Shown in pieces: positions 23,065-32,809 of a stretch of DNA of 64,000 nt (positions are counted from its first letter, which is position 1; each line of letters starts with the position of its first letter). Below the pieces are notes generated by a model, which was not told the DNA's origin, did not search any database, and saw nothing but the letters and a program-made list of their open reading frames with translations. The DNA is from Ctenosaura bakeri. Taxonomy: Eukaryota; Chordata; Lepidosauria; Squamata; Iguanidae. Made by a program: the position numbers and the translations under genes. The stretch spans positions 186,001 to 250,000 of the forward strand of contig CAOLHI010001023.1 of assembly GCA_948474755.1 (NCBI GenBank), given 5' to 3'.

Positions 23065-23470
23065 AGTCTTTGCAGTGATGATGATGATATTTATATCCCA
23101 CCTTTTTCTTCCTGTGGGACTCAAGGTAACTTACAGCAATTAAAACAAGGATAGTTAAAAATTCACAGCATACAAAAGTTAAAAAGCAATTGATCTTCAC
23201 AAAATTAAAACCAATTAAAAGCACGACTATTCAACTACCACAACATGGAGAACAAGTCCAGCTCATTATACAGCATCTGCTTCCCCTAGAAAAAAAAATC
23301 AATTCTCAAAAGTCCTATCAAAATAAAAAGGGTTTTATCTTCTTGCAGAAAGATAGGAAGGAACATGCTACTAGGCTACCTAAGAAGGGAGATTCCTTGG
23401 AGCAGCCACTGAGAAGGCGCTCCCCATGCTCCCACCAAAAATATCTGTGAAGTGAGGAGACAGAGGTGAT
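23065..23470 (-). mobile_element. LINE (L2/CR1-type) 3' UTR, antisense
   Basis: The plus strand begins with 'gatgatgatatttatatccc', then 'gggactcaaggtaacttaca', 'aattaaaac' repeats and, further in, 'ggagcagccactgagaagg'. In reptilian genomes this is the mirror image of the LINE tail (fixed order: simple tail, 'tccc', 'gagtccc'). MITE D inserted at its very end. It overlaps in type with 57,060-57,640. Confidence 0.55.
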
Positions 23471-23716
23471 TAGGGTGAATAGAGCACCTGATCCCTTTAT
23501 CATCTGCTGAGATAAATTTGCCAAGTACTATGAGGACAAAGTTGTTTCCGTCCATGTAGACTTAAATGACAGATTTCACATAGATTTGGGTGTGTCTGCA
23601 TACAAAGCATTTTCTCTTCAAGATTTGTGGGACCATTTTCAGTTGTTGTGGCCCAAAGGTGCTCGCATCCATAAGGCTGTCTTGACTGAAGCTTATTGGG
23701 GTTAATTAAAGTTAAC

Positions 23717-23912
23717 CATGAGGACCAGCACAGTATGGAGGTTTGAGCATTGGACTACAACCCTGGAGACCAGGGTTTGATTCCCTGCTTGGCCATGGAA
23801 ACCTTCTGAGTGTGACCTTGGAGGCATCACACACTCTCAGCCTCAGAAAACCCCATGATGGGTTTGCTTTGGAATTGTCATAATGGTGTGACTTGAAGGA
23901 CACAACAACACA
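23717..23912 (+). mobile_element. tRNA-derived SINE
   Basis: It has the head 'gtttgagcattggactacaa', B-box relic 'gggtttgattccc', 'ctctcagcctcag' block and the end 'acttgaaggacacaacaac'. Slightly shortened in the centre. Confidence 0.85.
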
Positions 23913-24072
23913 AAAGTTAACCACAAAGTAGTGTCTGAAGGCCAAGAAGGTCCAGAGTGTGATGACTGCATAATTGCATGAGGAGACAGCACTAACAATT
24001 AATGTTTAAAAAGCAGTTTTATGGTAAAAAGCCTTTATTGGACCCAGAAGTATTGGATCATCATTGCACCTA

Positions 24073-24303
24073 TGGGAGCCACTGTAGTGTAGTGGCTTGA
24101 GCAGTGCATTACAATTTTGGAGTCCAGGGTCTCAATCCCTTCTCAATGAGGAAACCCACTAAGTGACCTTGGGTAAGTCATACCCTCTCAGCATCAGAGG
24201 AAGGCAATGGCAAATCCTCTTTAAACAAATCTTGCCAGGAAAACCCTGTGATAGGTTCACTTTAGGGTTACCTTAAGTAGGAAACAACTTGAAGGAACAT
24301 GGC
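24073..24303 (+). mobile_element. tRNA-derived SINE
   Basis: It starts GGGAGCCACTGTAGTGTAGTGG, with the A box (split here for length as GGGAGCCACTG / TAGTGTAGTGG). It continues through 'agtgaccttgggtaagtca' and 'aaaccctgtgataggttc' to 'aacaacttgaagga'. The 3' ACAACA tail is eroded. Confidence 0.85.
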
Positions 24304-24539
24304 AGCCCATGTCAAGATTATAAATGAATTGAAGCAATTGCTTTAGGCCCCTCACCAGATAGGGCCCCACGGCTGATAGGAAAAATTGCAGTGTGCTTCA
24401 TCTTATTTCCTAGTTAGTTGCTGAATTTCACAATATTTCTGATGTTGTCAACATTTTGTGAATTACTCGAGTAACTGAGTAAAGAAAATGCATGAGATAG
24501 AAAAAAAGGGGGATCTATACTGAGAACTGCTCTAGAGCC

Positions 24540-25520
24540 CCAACCACCTTAATACTGCCTTGATTTAATACTGGGACAGGTACTCAAGATAATGATTGGG
24601 ATCCAATTCGAGATACTCTTGGAGGAAACCAGTTGCCTAGAGCCATTTAAGGCCCTTTTTGCACCTTAGCTGGTGCCGCTGGCATTGCATGGGGATCGCA
24701 CGAAAAGCCTTCTCAGGAAGGGAATTGCTTCCCCTGAGCTTCCCTCTACACCAGCTCTGTGATGGACAGAAAGAAGCATGATAGTCTTCCCCTTCCTTCT
24801 GCAGTACAGCTGGGTACTTTCCCAGGATGCGCTGGGGATAGAAGCATGATAGCTGTGCTTCCTGATGTTCCACATGTAAGGTAAGTGTGGGAGGGACACA
24901 GGAGGAACATGCAATCACACATCATTTTTGGCAAAGAGTCGAAAATGATATAATGCACGATTGCCACGGGATCACTACAGGAGTGATGTGTGATTGCGAG
25001 AACACCATGCGGAACTGTCCTTGCAATTCTGCGTTGCTCCCGTGGCCATTTCGCATTCAAGGTCACATGCAAAAAGGGCCTAAGTCTGAATTTAGACCTG
25101 ATTTGGGGATTGAATTTGTTGCCACAAATGATGGTCTTTATTGGGAAAGGCTCTGCAACCTCATTACTCTTGCTTTGGCTCTCAGAAGCTTTTGATGTAA
25201 CTGACCATGGTTTCCTACTACACTGTCACCTATAAGACAGTATTTCTGCTCCTCCTGGCAGGGCCAATTCAGCAAACACCATTGGGTGACTATTTTCACC
25301 ATCCGGGTATAATGTCAGGCAGTAGAACAAGGTAATGTCTTGTTCCCAGTATTATTCAAGCAACTGCACATTGGGAACAGCTATGTGGAGATCTGGAGGG
25401 AGAGGTCATGTATGCTGATGATATTCATCTCTGTTTTCCTACTGCATCTGAATTGGGAGATGCTGGTCAGGTCCCAGATTAGAGATGGGGAGCTTTTGAA
25501 CACCTAGGGGATCGATTTTT
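24540..25520 (+). pseudogene. L2-type LINE reverse transcriptase remnant, split by MITE E
   Basis: Before the MITE, 'gatccaattcgagatactct' and 'ggaggaaaccagttgcc' encode an LDSIRETLEE-like L2 segment. After it come 'gcttttgatgtaactgacca' (the AFDVTDH form of the RT 'AAFDTVDH' motif), 'gtcttgttcccagtattatt' (VLFPVLF, motif B region) and 'tatgctgatgatattc' (YADD, near 25,410), the catalytic motif. Stops and frameshifts are frequent. Without the 430-bp insertion the order and spacing fit an L2 ORF2. Confidence 0.75.
24651..25080 (+). mobile_element. CpG-rich 3-bp-TSD MITE, family I (copy E)
   Basis: The 430-bp copy has ends GGCCCTTTTTGCAC and ...GCAAAAAGGGCC and an exact TAA duplication (24,648-24,650, 25,081-25,083). 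The acceptor-like CTTCCTTCTGCAG ends at 24,804 and the donor-like AAGGTAAGT follows 24,880, again 76 nt. It is inserted in an L2 reverse transcriptase relic. It is somewhat diverged from C, D and F. Confidence 0.9.
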
Positions 25521-26167
25521 CTCCTTCAGGATGCTCTGGAAATGCGATGTGCCTGAATATGAGTAAAAAAAAATCTCTCTCTCTTCTTAGTAGATTGAGA
25601 AAGGTTTCCAGGTCTTAGGGTCTGTTCCCTCTCCTCTGGTTCTTAGGGCAAGGGAAAGAAACTCCAGGGCAAGACTGCTTCCTTGAAAAGTTATTTTGTT
25701 GATTTGTTAGGCCTGGTGTTTTTTTATTTGAATGTCATATTCTGTGCAGTTGTGGTTGGTACTTGATGTATTATGCTTAAGGGCATCAGCAAGGACTTAT
25801 TGTTGCATCACCCTTGCAACACCACCAGGACCCACCTACTGTGACATTAAAAGAGGTTGCACCTAGATTTTGGTTCTGGCCCTGAAATCTCAGAGCTGGG
25901 ATCGTTTTGACCTGCTAACTGTAGAATGGAGCTTTACTTCTCCTTTTTATCTGGAGATTCTGAGGAGGGCAGATCAAAACTGCCACTGGGGAGCATTGGC
26001 AGCAGAGGGCACAGAAAAGATCTTAAAGGTTCTGGCTTGTTCTTGTCCTAGAGTTTAGTCTTAAACCCGTGGGCTGCATTGGTATACTCTTGTCCTAGAC
26101 CAATTTCTGGCCAAAGTGATTGACTGGATGGAAAACAATGACTGTATCCTGGTAAGATGGAGTTCAA
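25521..26167. other. Unassigned unique sequence
   Basis: I see no gene. A 62-codon plus frame at 25,870 has no recognisable content. Confidence 0.4.
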
Positions 26168-26369
26168 GGCCATTTCCTCACAACACTGTCATAGTGCTAT
26201 TATTCCACTTTCAATAGTCTGTGGTATTCTAGGGTTTGTAGTTTACTGAGGTCAAAGAGCTCTCTGGCTGAGAACTCTAAAGGTCCCCCTCTAAACTGCA
26301 AACCCTAGAATTCCACAGGATGTTGAAAGTGGAATAATAGCACTACAACAGTGTAGTACAGAAATGGCC
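26168..26369. mobile_element. Palindromic MITE, family II (copy c)
   Basis: The 202-bp copy has GGCCATTTCCTCAC and ...ACAGAAATGGCC ends, with 'ctattattccactttcaa' arms and the 'agagctctctggctgag' centre. Flanks are CAA and TAA. A lone right-arm fragment of the same family lies at 26,456-26,497. Confidence 0.85.
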
Positions 26370-26669
26370 TAAGTTTGCAGCAAAATGAAGTTAGATAAAA
26401 ATGAAGAAGGAAAAAGAAACTGGGACATTTTAAAAGTGGTTGAGAAAAGCAGTTGAGAAATAATAGCACTATAACAGTGTAGTGATGAAATGGCCCAAGT
26501 CTGAGAATCAGTCAGTTAGCCTGTTTTTTATGAGGTTGTAGTCCCTCTGAAAGAACAAGTATGTAGCCTTACTCATAGAACAATCAATGTCACCAGATAT
26601 CCAAGTGGTCTCAATAACAAGGAGCTTTTTTACCAGTATTTGTTGTCACAGTGAATATAGTTTGTCCTA

Positions 26670-27089
26670 GGCCCTTTCTGCACCTTACCTTTTTCTGGTG
26701 CTGGGGTGCAGGGATCGCGTGAGCAGCCTCTGGCAAGAGGCTCTCGTGTCCCTGCTCCTTCAGCTCACACGAGCTGCCTGCTTGCGTGAGAGCCCCGTCT
26801 GTTCCTTCTGCAGTGCAGCTTGGGAGTTTCCCAGGCTGCGCTGGGGCAGGAAGCGTGACCAGCGTAGCTCTGGAGGTTCTGCGCACCAGGTAAGTGTGTG
26901 CGGGGCCCAGGAGCAATGCGCAATCGTGCACCATTTTCAGCTTCCAGTTGAAAATGAAAAGGTGTGTGATCGGTGCCTGTTGGCCCCTGGAGTGTCGTGC
27001 GATTGTGAGTGCATTGTGCAGATTGATCCTCACAATTGCGCGACGCTCCAGGCACCCTTTTGCATGGCAAATACCATGCAGAAAGGGCC
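26670..27089 (+). mobile_element. CpG-rich 3-bp-TSD MITE, family I (copy F)
   Basis: The 420-bp copy has ends GGCCCTTTCTGCAC and ...GCAGAAAGGGCC and an exact CTA duplication (26,667-26,669, 27,090-27,092). Acceptor-like GTTCCTTCTGCAG ends at 26,813; donor-like CAGGTAAGT spans 26,887-26,895; the cassette is 26,814-26,889 (76 nt). It forms an inverted pair with copy G, 14 bp away. Confidence 0.92.
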
Positions 27090-27103
27090 CTAGATAAGTA
27101 ATA

Positions 27104-27501
27104 GCCATGCAAAAGGGCTCCTGGAGTGTCGTGCGATTGTGAGGAGCGATCTGCACGACGCACTCACAATTGCGTGATGCTCCAGGTGCCGGCAGGTGCC
27201 GATCAAGCACCTTTTCATTTTTGGCTGGAAGCCAAAAATGGTGCGCAATTGCGTATTGCTCCTGGGCCCTGTGCACACTTACCTGGCGTGCAAAGCCTCC
27301 GGAGCCACGCCAGTCATGCTTCCTGCCCCAACGCAGCCTGGGAAACTCCCAGGCTGCACTGTGGAAGGAAGTGGGGGGCTCTCGTGTGAGCAGGCAGCTC
27401 GTGTGGAGCTGAAGCAACAGGGACGCAAGAGCCTCTCACCGGAGGCTGCTCACGTGATCCCCACACCCTAGCGCCGGAAAAGGTAAGGTGTGGAAAGGGC
27501 C
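27104..27501 (-). mobile_element. CpG-rich 3-bp-TSD MITE, family I (copy G), left end missing
   Basis: This is a reverse-oriented copy that starts inside the family's outer hairpin (GCCATGCAAAAGGG), lacking about 22 bp of left terminus. The right end ...GTGGAAAGGGCC is complete and followed by TTA. On the minus strand it has acceptor-like CTTCCTTCCACAG and donor-like CAGGTAAGT (plus-strand complement 27,277-27,285). Long frames through F and G (up to 268 codons) are accidental. Confidence 0.88.
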
Positions 27502-27624
27502 TTAGATTTGCAACCCATGCATTGCGAGCCTTATGTTTTGATTTCTGTAATATGCTGTGTTTGGGGCTGCCCTTATGCTTGTTCCAGAAACTAGAATGAA
27601 TGTACAATGCAGTGGTGAAATTGT

Positions 27625-27800
27625 AGTCACTGCCATATCACATCATTTTTGAAGAGCTGCATTGGCTGCCTATTGTAGGGCCAGGTATACAATTTTACTA
27701 TTAGTTTAAAAGGTCTGAAAAAATGAGACTGGGAGACCTGAGAGAATGCCTGCTTTGGACAATATTTTACAAAAAGAAATTGACAAGATCTGGAAAAATA
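27625..27800 (+). pseudogene. L2-type LINE ORF2 C-terminal fragment
   Basis: The stretch 'gaagagctgcattggctgcc' encodes EELHWLP, the well-conserved C-terminal motif of L2/CR1 ORF2, and is followed by a decayed continuation. A (TTTC)n tract and A/T-rich tail follow within 300 bp. Confidence 0.55.
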
Positions 27801-27930
27801 ATCCAGTGATGGCAGGGGGAATAACATGGTAAATCATCTACTGTTTCAATAGCCCCACCAGTTCATCCTAGTCATTGCAAGAAATTTAAGTCTGAGGCTT
27901 TGCCTGGCATTTCAGCTGGGTGGGATTTCC

Positions 27931-27931
27931 C

Positions 27932-27998
<67 letters not shown>

Positions 27999-28020
27999 TC
28001 CCTCTCTCTCTCTCTCTCTC
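27931..28020. repeat. (TTTC)n(TC)n microsatellite
   Basis: About 17 TTTC units run into about ten TC units. Confidence 0.95.
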
Positions 28021-28417
28021 TGTTTGTTTTTTAATTCACCATTATGTATAACACATGGTGTTTTATTTTTCGTTTGTTTTTGTGTTATAGTTTAATAAAA
28101 TTTAAAAAAAAACAAAAACAAACCATAGGGGGATTAGCTATGTCTGGTTCTCGTTGGAAAATGGTGGAGATTTGGATCCAATAGATTGCATTCTTTCTGC
28201 GTCCTCAGAACATCCTGTTCTATACAATATAAATAGTTATTATATACTTGTGAAGGTTTCCATGAAAAGAATGAAGGTTTTTGGGGTGACTATGTCTCCC
28301 TTCACCAAGAAAAAGGATGTTTTTGCCTGTCTACCCTATGGTAACTCCCATGAGTCTATATATCTGTGAGGTACCTACAACAGGTTTATATTGTGCTACC
28401 TGTGCATTAGAAAACCA

Positions 28418-28633
28418 ATGTTGTGTAGTGTAGTGGACTATGACTCTGGAGACCAGGGTGGGAATCTTCACTTGGCCATGGAAACCACTGGGTGACTTTG
28501 GGTAAGTCACATTCTCTCAGCCTCAGAGCATGGCATAGACAACCCCCTCTGAACCAATCTTGCTAAGAAAGCCCCATTATAGGTTTGCCTTAGAGTCACA
28601 AGTTGGAAAGTACTTGAAGCCACACAACATGCA
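28418..28633 (+). mobile_element. tRNA-derived SINE
   Basis: It has head 'tgtgtagtgtagtggacta', 'ctctggagaccagggtggga' (B box decayed), 'ggtgactttgggtaagtcac', and end 'ttgaagccacacaacatg'. Confidence 0.85.
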
Positions 28634-29382
28634 CACTTGTGTATAATACAACAGGCACATTTGGGGAATTAAATATAATCCATTCTGTATTCTGTTTCAG
28701 TTCTTGCTAGCAATCAGTTTGCCTAGAACCAGTTAAAATCCCCATTATGTCTGTAAAGTCAGCCATCTAGAAATAAGTCCAAAGCATTTTTGTATCCAGT
28801 GATAGAAAAGCTAAGTCAGGGCTGATCTATTGCTGCCTGGAAAAAGCCTTAATGACCACATTATCGAATGCTCATGCTTACATATACAAGACTTTCTCAA
28901 CATAGCCAAAGAGCAAGTATACGCAATGGAATTCAAATTGATAGTTTTTATCCCAGAGACAGCTGTTCTGTGCTACAATTAGTTGCTAGACTGGAAAAAA
29001 TGCTACATCCTGCTTACCCATCTTCTAACTAAGGACAGGAGGGGAATTCATTCACTCCAAATTTTCATGCAAACTAACCATTTTTTTTCTTACTGCCACC
29101 ACTGAATTGAAATGCACATAACAATGCACATTTTTGAGTTGAGTTATCCAGTCCCCTCCCCTGCCAACAAAAGTGTACAAAAATCACCATACTAGGGAAA
29201 AGTGTGAACAAAAACATGTATGATTCTGAAAATTTTACTAAAAACCACAATGGAATATTGCAGTAGTGCTTACAAAAAAGGTGTGCATTTTGGACAGAAA
29301 AACATGAATTGATTTAACATTAAGATGACCGTTTCAAAATGCCCATGAAAAGGCTTGAACTGACTTTTTGTGAGGACTTTGA
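28634..29382. other. Unassigned AT-rich sequence
   Basis: There is no gene. The 29,040-29,320 part, rich in 'acaaaaa' and 'gtgcattttgg' motifs, resembles the A-rich dispersed sequence at 54.27-54.49 kb, but I cannot name it. Confidence 0.35.
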
Positions 29383-29584
29383 GGCCATTTCTACACTACA
29401 CTGTTATAGTGCCATTATTCCAGTTTCAATATCCTGTGGAATTCTAGGGTTTGTAGTTTACTGAGGCCCAAGAGCTCTCTGGCTGAGAATTTTAAATGCG
29501 TCTCCTTAAACTGCAAAAGGCAGGATTCCAGAGGATCTTGAAAGTGGAATCATCGCACTATAACAGGCTAGTACGCAAATGGCC
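29383..29584. mobile_element. Palindromic MITE, family II (copy d)
   Basis: The 202-bp copy has ends GGCCATTTCTACAC and ...ACGCAAATGGCC, with the same arms and the 'agagctctctggctgag' centre as copy c. The direct 3-bp flank is not preserved. Confidence 0.85.
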
Positions 29585-29844
29585 ATTGACAGGGAAAACC
29601 TATCAACAATTTAACCCACACTTTTAAAAAGAACATTAAGTACAACTATTAAGGTAGGAGCTACTTGCATTAGGTGCAGGAACTAATTTTTATCTGTATG
29701 TAATAATTCTTAGTTATTGATAGTATTATAATGTGTTGTCTTCTATTTTGTATGTAGTAGTGTCTTGTTTTATGTAGTTTTGTTTTTGTGTTGCTTTGTT
29801 ATGTTGGTCTTCTAGCTTTATTTAATAATATTTAAAAAATGATT

Positions 29845-29972
29845 TAACTCTCGATTGTGCCGCCTGGGGATGAAAGAAGGACAGGACCACAACAACATCA
29901 TGCAGAAGTGTCATCATGGTCCCATCTTTTTCCCATCCCCATGGTGGGATGGAGGGTGCTGCGGAAAGGGCT
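29845..29972 (+). mobile_element. 3'-part fragment of a family-I MITE (N/O subfamily)
   Basis: The stretch 'gaccacaacaacatcatgca', 'gaagtgtcatcatggtccca' and the end 'gctgcggaaagggct' match the right third of copies N and O. The rest is absent. Confidence 0.7.
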
Positions 29973-30175
29973 CTGATTTAGACATTTGAAAACCAAACAA
30001 ATTTTTATTCATTTTAAAATGTTCAAATGATTGTCTGTATGCAAACCATCAGATATCATAACCTTCTTGAACCACTTTTTCATTTGTTTTCATTGGAAAT
30101 TATTCTTTGTCTATCAATATTAAATTTTTATATGTTAATCTTTTGTCTTTAACAGTTATTTCTCTCTTAAACAAG

Positions 30176-30914
30176 GGCCCTTTTCGCACTGAGGCTTTTT
30201 GCGTGAGCCGGGGTGGGCGGCTTGCCCGAAAAGCCTCTTCCGAGAGCCTGCCGGTTCTCCGCTCGTTCCTTCCGCAGGCGAAGGAACAAGCGGGGAAGCG
30301 GCAGCGTCCCGGAGGCGGAGGCGGCTCGCGCGTCCATCCTCCCCCGCTTGCGCGAGAAGCAGGAGCCTCTCGCGCCGCCCCCGCGCACGCGGGAAGCGAG
30401 CGACAGTCGCGCCCGTCCCCCCACGCGCGCCAGGAGCGAGCGACAGTCGTGCCCACCCACCCCCCGCGCGCGCCAGGAGCGAGCGACAGTCGCGCCCACC
30501 CACCCCCCGCGCGCGCCAGGAGCGAGCGACAGTCGCGCCCACCCACCCCTGCGCGCACGCACGAAGCGGGAGGCTGTCGCGAGCAGCCCCCCACCCGCGC
30601 GAAGCAGGATGCCATCGCATCCGTCACGCAAGCGCCCCGCCCCACCCCTTCCTTCCGCAGGAGCGGAGGGAAGGAAGCCCTACCCGGCCGCCTCTCCGAC
30701 GCACCGCACAACAGGTAAGTGCGGGTGGGTGCCGGGAGCGTTGCGCGAGCGCGGGGTGATTTTCGCTTGGAAGCGAAAATCAAAAACCCCGCGCTCGCGC
30801 CGCTGCAGCCCCGTGAGAGTGCCGGAAGTGGGAGTGCGTCGTGTGGAGCGGCGCTCCCACTCCCGCACGGCTCACGGGTCTATTTCGCTCGGGAAAGCCC
30901 GTGCGAAAAGGGCC
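30176..30914 (+). mobile_element. CpG-rich 3-bp-TSD MITE, family I (copy H), CpG-intact long form
   Basis: The 739-bp copy has perfect 14-bp ends (GGCCCTTTTCGCAC and GTGCGAAAAGGGCC) and an exact AAG duplication (30,173-30,175, 30,915-30,917). It is very GC- and CpG-rich, unlike every other copy, whose CpGs are mostly TG/CA. It carries a 43-bp minisatellite, an acceptor-like CCTTCCTTCCGCAG ending at 30,660 and a donor-like CAGGTAAGT at 30,712-30,720 (54-nt cassette). Hairpins: TTTTCGC..GCGAAAA near 30,761-30,782 and GTGGGAG/CTCCCAC near 30,828-30,860. Overlapping frames of 150-260 codons on both strands come from the lack of A/T and are not genes. Confidence 0.92.
30393..30570. repeat. 43-bp minisatellite inside copy H
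   Basis: There are about four units containing 'gagcgagcgacagtcgcgcc' and 'cacccacccc'. The AGCGAG start falls at 30,395, 30,435, 30,478 and 30,521, with a decayed fifth start at 30,565. The unit size is 40, 43, 43, 44 bp. Two middle units are nearly identical. Confidence 0.9.
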
Positions 30915-31046
30915 AAGGTTCCATGTGGTGATATTCATAAAAGCATTTTAGAACATAATCTCATTTTATATTTCCTCCAAACTCTAAAAATAGCATGTCT
31001 AATATAGTGATTATTAAAATCAACATTTGCTCTAAGCTACTTCTAA

Positions 31047-31511
31047 GGCCCTTTCCGCACGCAGTGAGGGAAACACTCCCTGCTGCTACTCACCAGCTTT
31101 TTGGTGGGTCCGGGCGAGTCCATCAGGATGAGGAGCGGTGCGAGCTCGTCACTCCGTACTGCTCCGGTGTCCAAAATGGCAGCTTCCGGTTGGGGGAGGC
31201 TCTCCACCAACCGGAGAAGCTCACCAGCCGAAAGCCCGTCCCCCGCAGATCTGGAGGCACACACTAGTGTGCACCTGCAAATCTGCACCGGAGCACAGGG
31301 ACGGAGCTACACGGGGTTGTGTGCTCCGTACTTTTAAAAACCTCTTAAAAGAGGTTTTTAAAAGCACGCTGCGCGACCAGTTCCAATCACTCTGGAGCGG
31401 ACTGAGGTGCAGAACTACAAAAAGTAGTCCGCCCCAGTCCACTCCATGGTGCAGAAGACCTCCGTTGGAGGTCGCTCTGCACCGTTTTAATAGGCCCGTG
31501 TGGAAAGGGCC
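31047..31511 (+). mobile_element. CpG-rich 3-bp-TSD MITE, subfamily Ib (copy I)
   Basis: The 465-bp copy has ends GGCCCTTTCCGCAC and ...GTGGAAAGGGCC and an exact TAA duplication (31,044-31,046, 31,512-31,514). The inside differs from copies A-H: it starts 'gcagtgagggaaacactccc', has 'ccaaaatggcagcttccggtt' split over a small gap, and a perfect 15-bp-arm hairpin at 31,330-31,362. The same layout recurs in copy P. The long plus frame (145 codons) is accidental. Confidence 0.9.
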
Positions 31512-31539
31512 TAATTCTGAGGAGAACAGAGAGGAGATT

Positions 31540-31690
31540 TTTTATTTTAAATTTTTTTTCCCCAAAGTGTTTTAAATAATGTTTGCATTTATTTTATCCA
31601 TTTATATTTAATGTTTTAAATAATGTTTTTATCTGTTGTACATTGCCTTGAGAGCCTTAGTTTGTTGAGAGTCAAGAAGTAAATGCTTTA
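31540..31690 (+). mobile_element. LINE (L2/CR1-type) 3' end
   Basis: The run 'ttgtacattgccttgagagc', 'ttagtttgttgagagtcaag' and 'aagtaaatgc' is a decayed form of the common LINE tail. It has no coding part. Confidence 0.5.
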
Positions 31691-31840
31691 GTCAGCTAAC
31701 TATGGGTTCAGTTGTTTTGGTTAGTCTCAACTAGAATTGACTCATTGAATCATTGCTAAATAGTGAGTTTATACATAGGTAAATCCAGTTGATTCAATAA
31801 GATTACTCTAGTAAGGATTAATGATAAGATTTAGGCCTAT
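31691..31840. repeat. Short palindromic dispersed repeat
   Basis: It holds 'agtctcaactagaattgact' and 'gattcaataagattactcta' in inverted relation. It belongs with 42,395-42,500 and 51,880-51,985, which share 'ctctagttggaact'-like ends. Confidence 0.5.
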
Positions 31841-32054
31841 ATACATTTATCCGTTCTGCTGACTGTGTCCTACCTGTTTCTTGTACTTTTTCATGCTTCC
31901 TGAATACTCCCACATTCCATGATATGACATTATCTAATTGGCATATGATACAAATTATACATTGCTATGTCTGAGAGGCTGTGCTTGCTAACAGGACTGG
32001 CTGAACACATGCAAAAGTAGGTCAGATGGGATCTCATGTCGTGGCCAGGTCATG

Positions 32055-32473
32055 GGCCCTTTTCGCACAGCATTTGCCATGCGAAAGGGCCCCTCGAGCA
32101 TCGCACTACTATGAGGAATGGTCCACATGACACACTCACAATCACATGACACTCCAGGGCCTGGCAGGTGACAATCACATACTATTTCATTTTCAGCTGC
32201 GAGCCGAAAATGGTGCGTGATTGCGCATGGCTCTGGGGCCCAGCGTGCACTTGCCGTGCTTGCGGAGCTCCAGAGCTGCAGCACTCATGCTTCCTGCCCC
32301 AGCACAGCCTGGGAAACTCCCAGGCTGCATTGCAGAAGGAAGAGGAGGGGCTCTCATGCGAGCAGGTAGCAGCTGCAGAGCTGAAGGAACCAGGATGTGA
32401 GAGCCTCTCGTAGAGGCTGCTCACACGATCCCAGCACCCCAGCTCCGCAAAAAGATGAGTTGCAGAAAGGGCC
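32055..32473 (-). mobile_element. CpG-rich 3-bp-TSD MITE, family I (copy J)
   Basis: The 419-bp reverse copy has ends GGCCCTTTTCGCAC and ...GCAGAAAGGGCC, flanked by ATG and ATA (one mismatch). Minus-strand acceptor-like TCTTCCTTCTGCA is mutated at the AG; the donor-like site is GCAAGT. The inner hairpin is TTTTCAGC..GCCGAAAA near 32,190-32,212. Confidence 0.88.
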
Positions 32474-32809
32474 ATAGTCAAAGAAGCTCTGGTGTTAATG
32501 AACTTGCAAGTCCCCTCAACAACCCAACATTCTGAAAGAATAGCACCCTAACTGCCTCAAGTGAACAATTGTCTTCAAACTGCTTCCTCTTATTTTCAGT
32601 ATTCTCCTTTGTTTCCTCACCTGTCCAGCCATTAAGGAGCTATCATAATTCCCATCAGTGCTTTGTTACCTAATGCTAAAGACATTAGCCTGTTCTGGAC
32701 CCCATTGTTTGTTCTGCCAGAGAGTCATTAGCACATTCCCCCTCAGGATAGAAACAGAGTATTTAAAATCCTGGCACTGAGCCAGATAACCCATAGTATT
32801 CTGGACATA

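Noticed and set aside
26611..27417. 268-codon minus frame
   Set aside because: It runs through two inverted MITEs and reads the same cassette in sense and antisense; it is an artefact of the repeat pair.
30100..31007. Overlapping long open frames (150-264 codons) on both strands
   Set aside because: They lie in the GC-rich copy H; stop codons are rare there in all frames, and the products are R/A/P-rich with tandem repeats, without domains.
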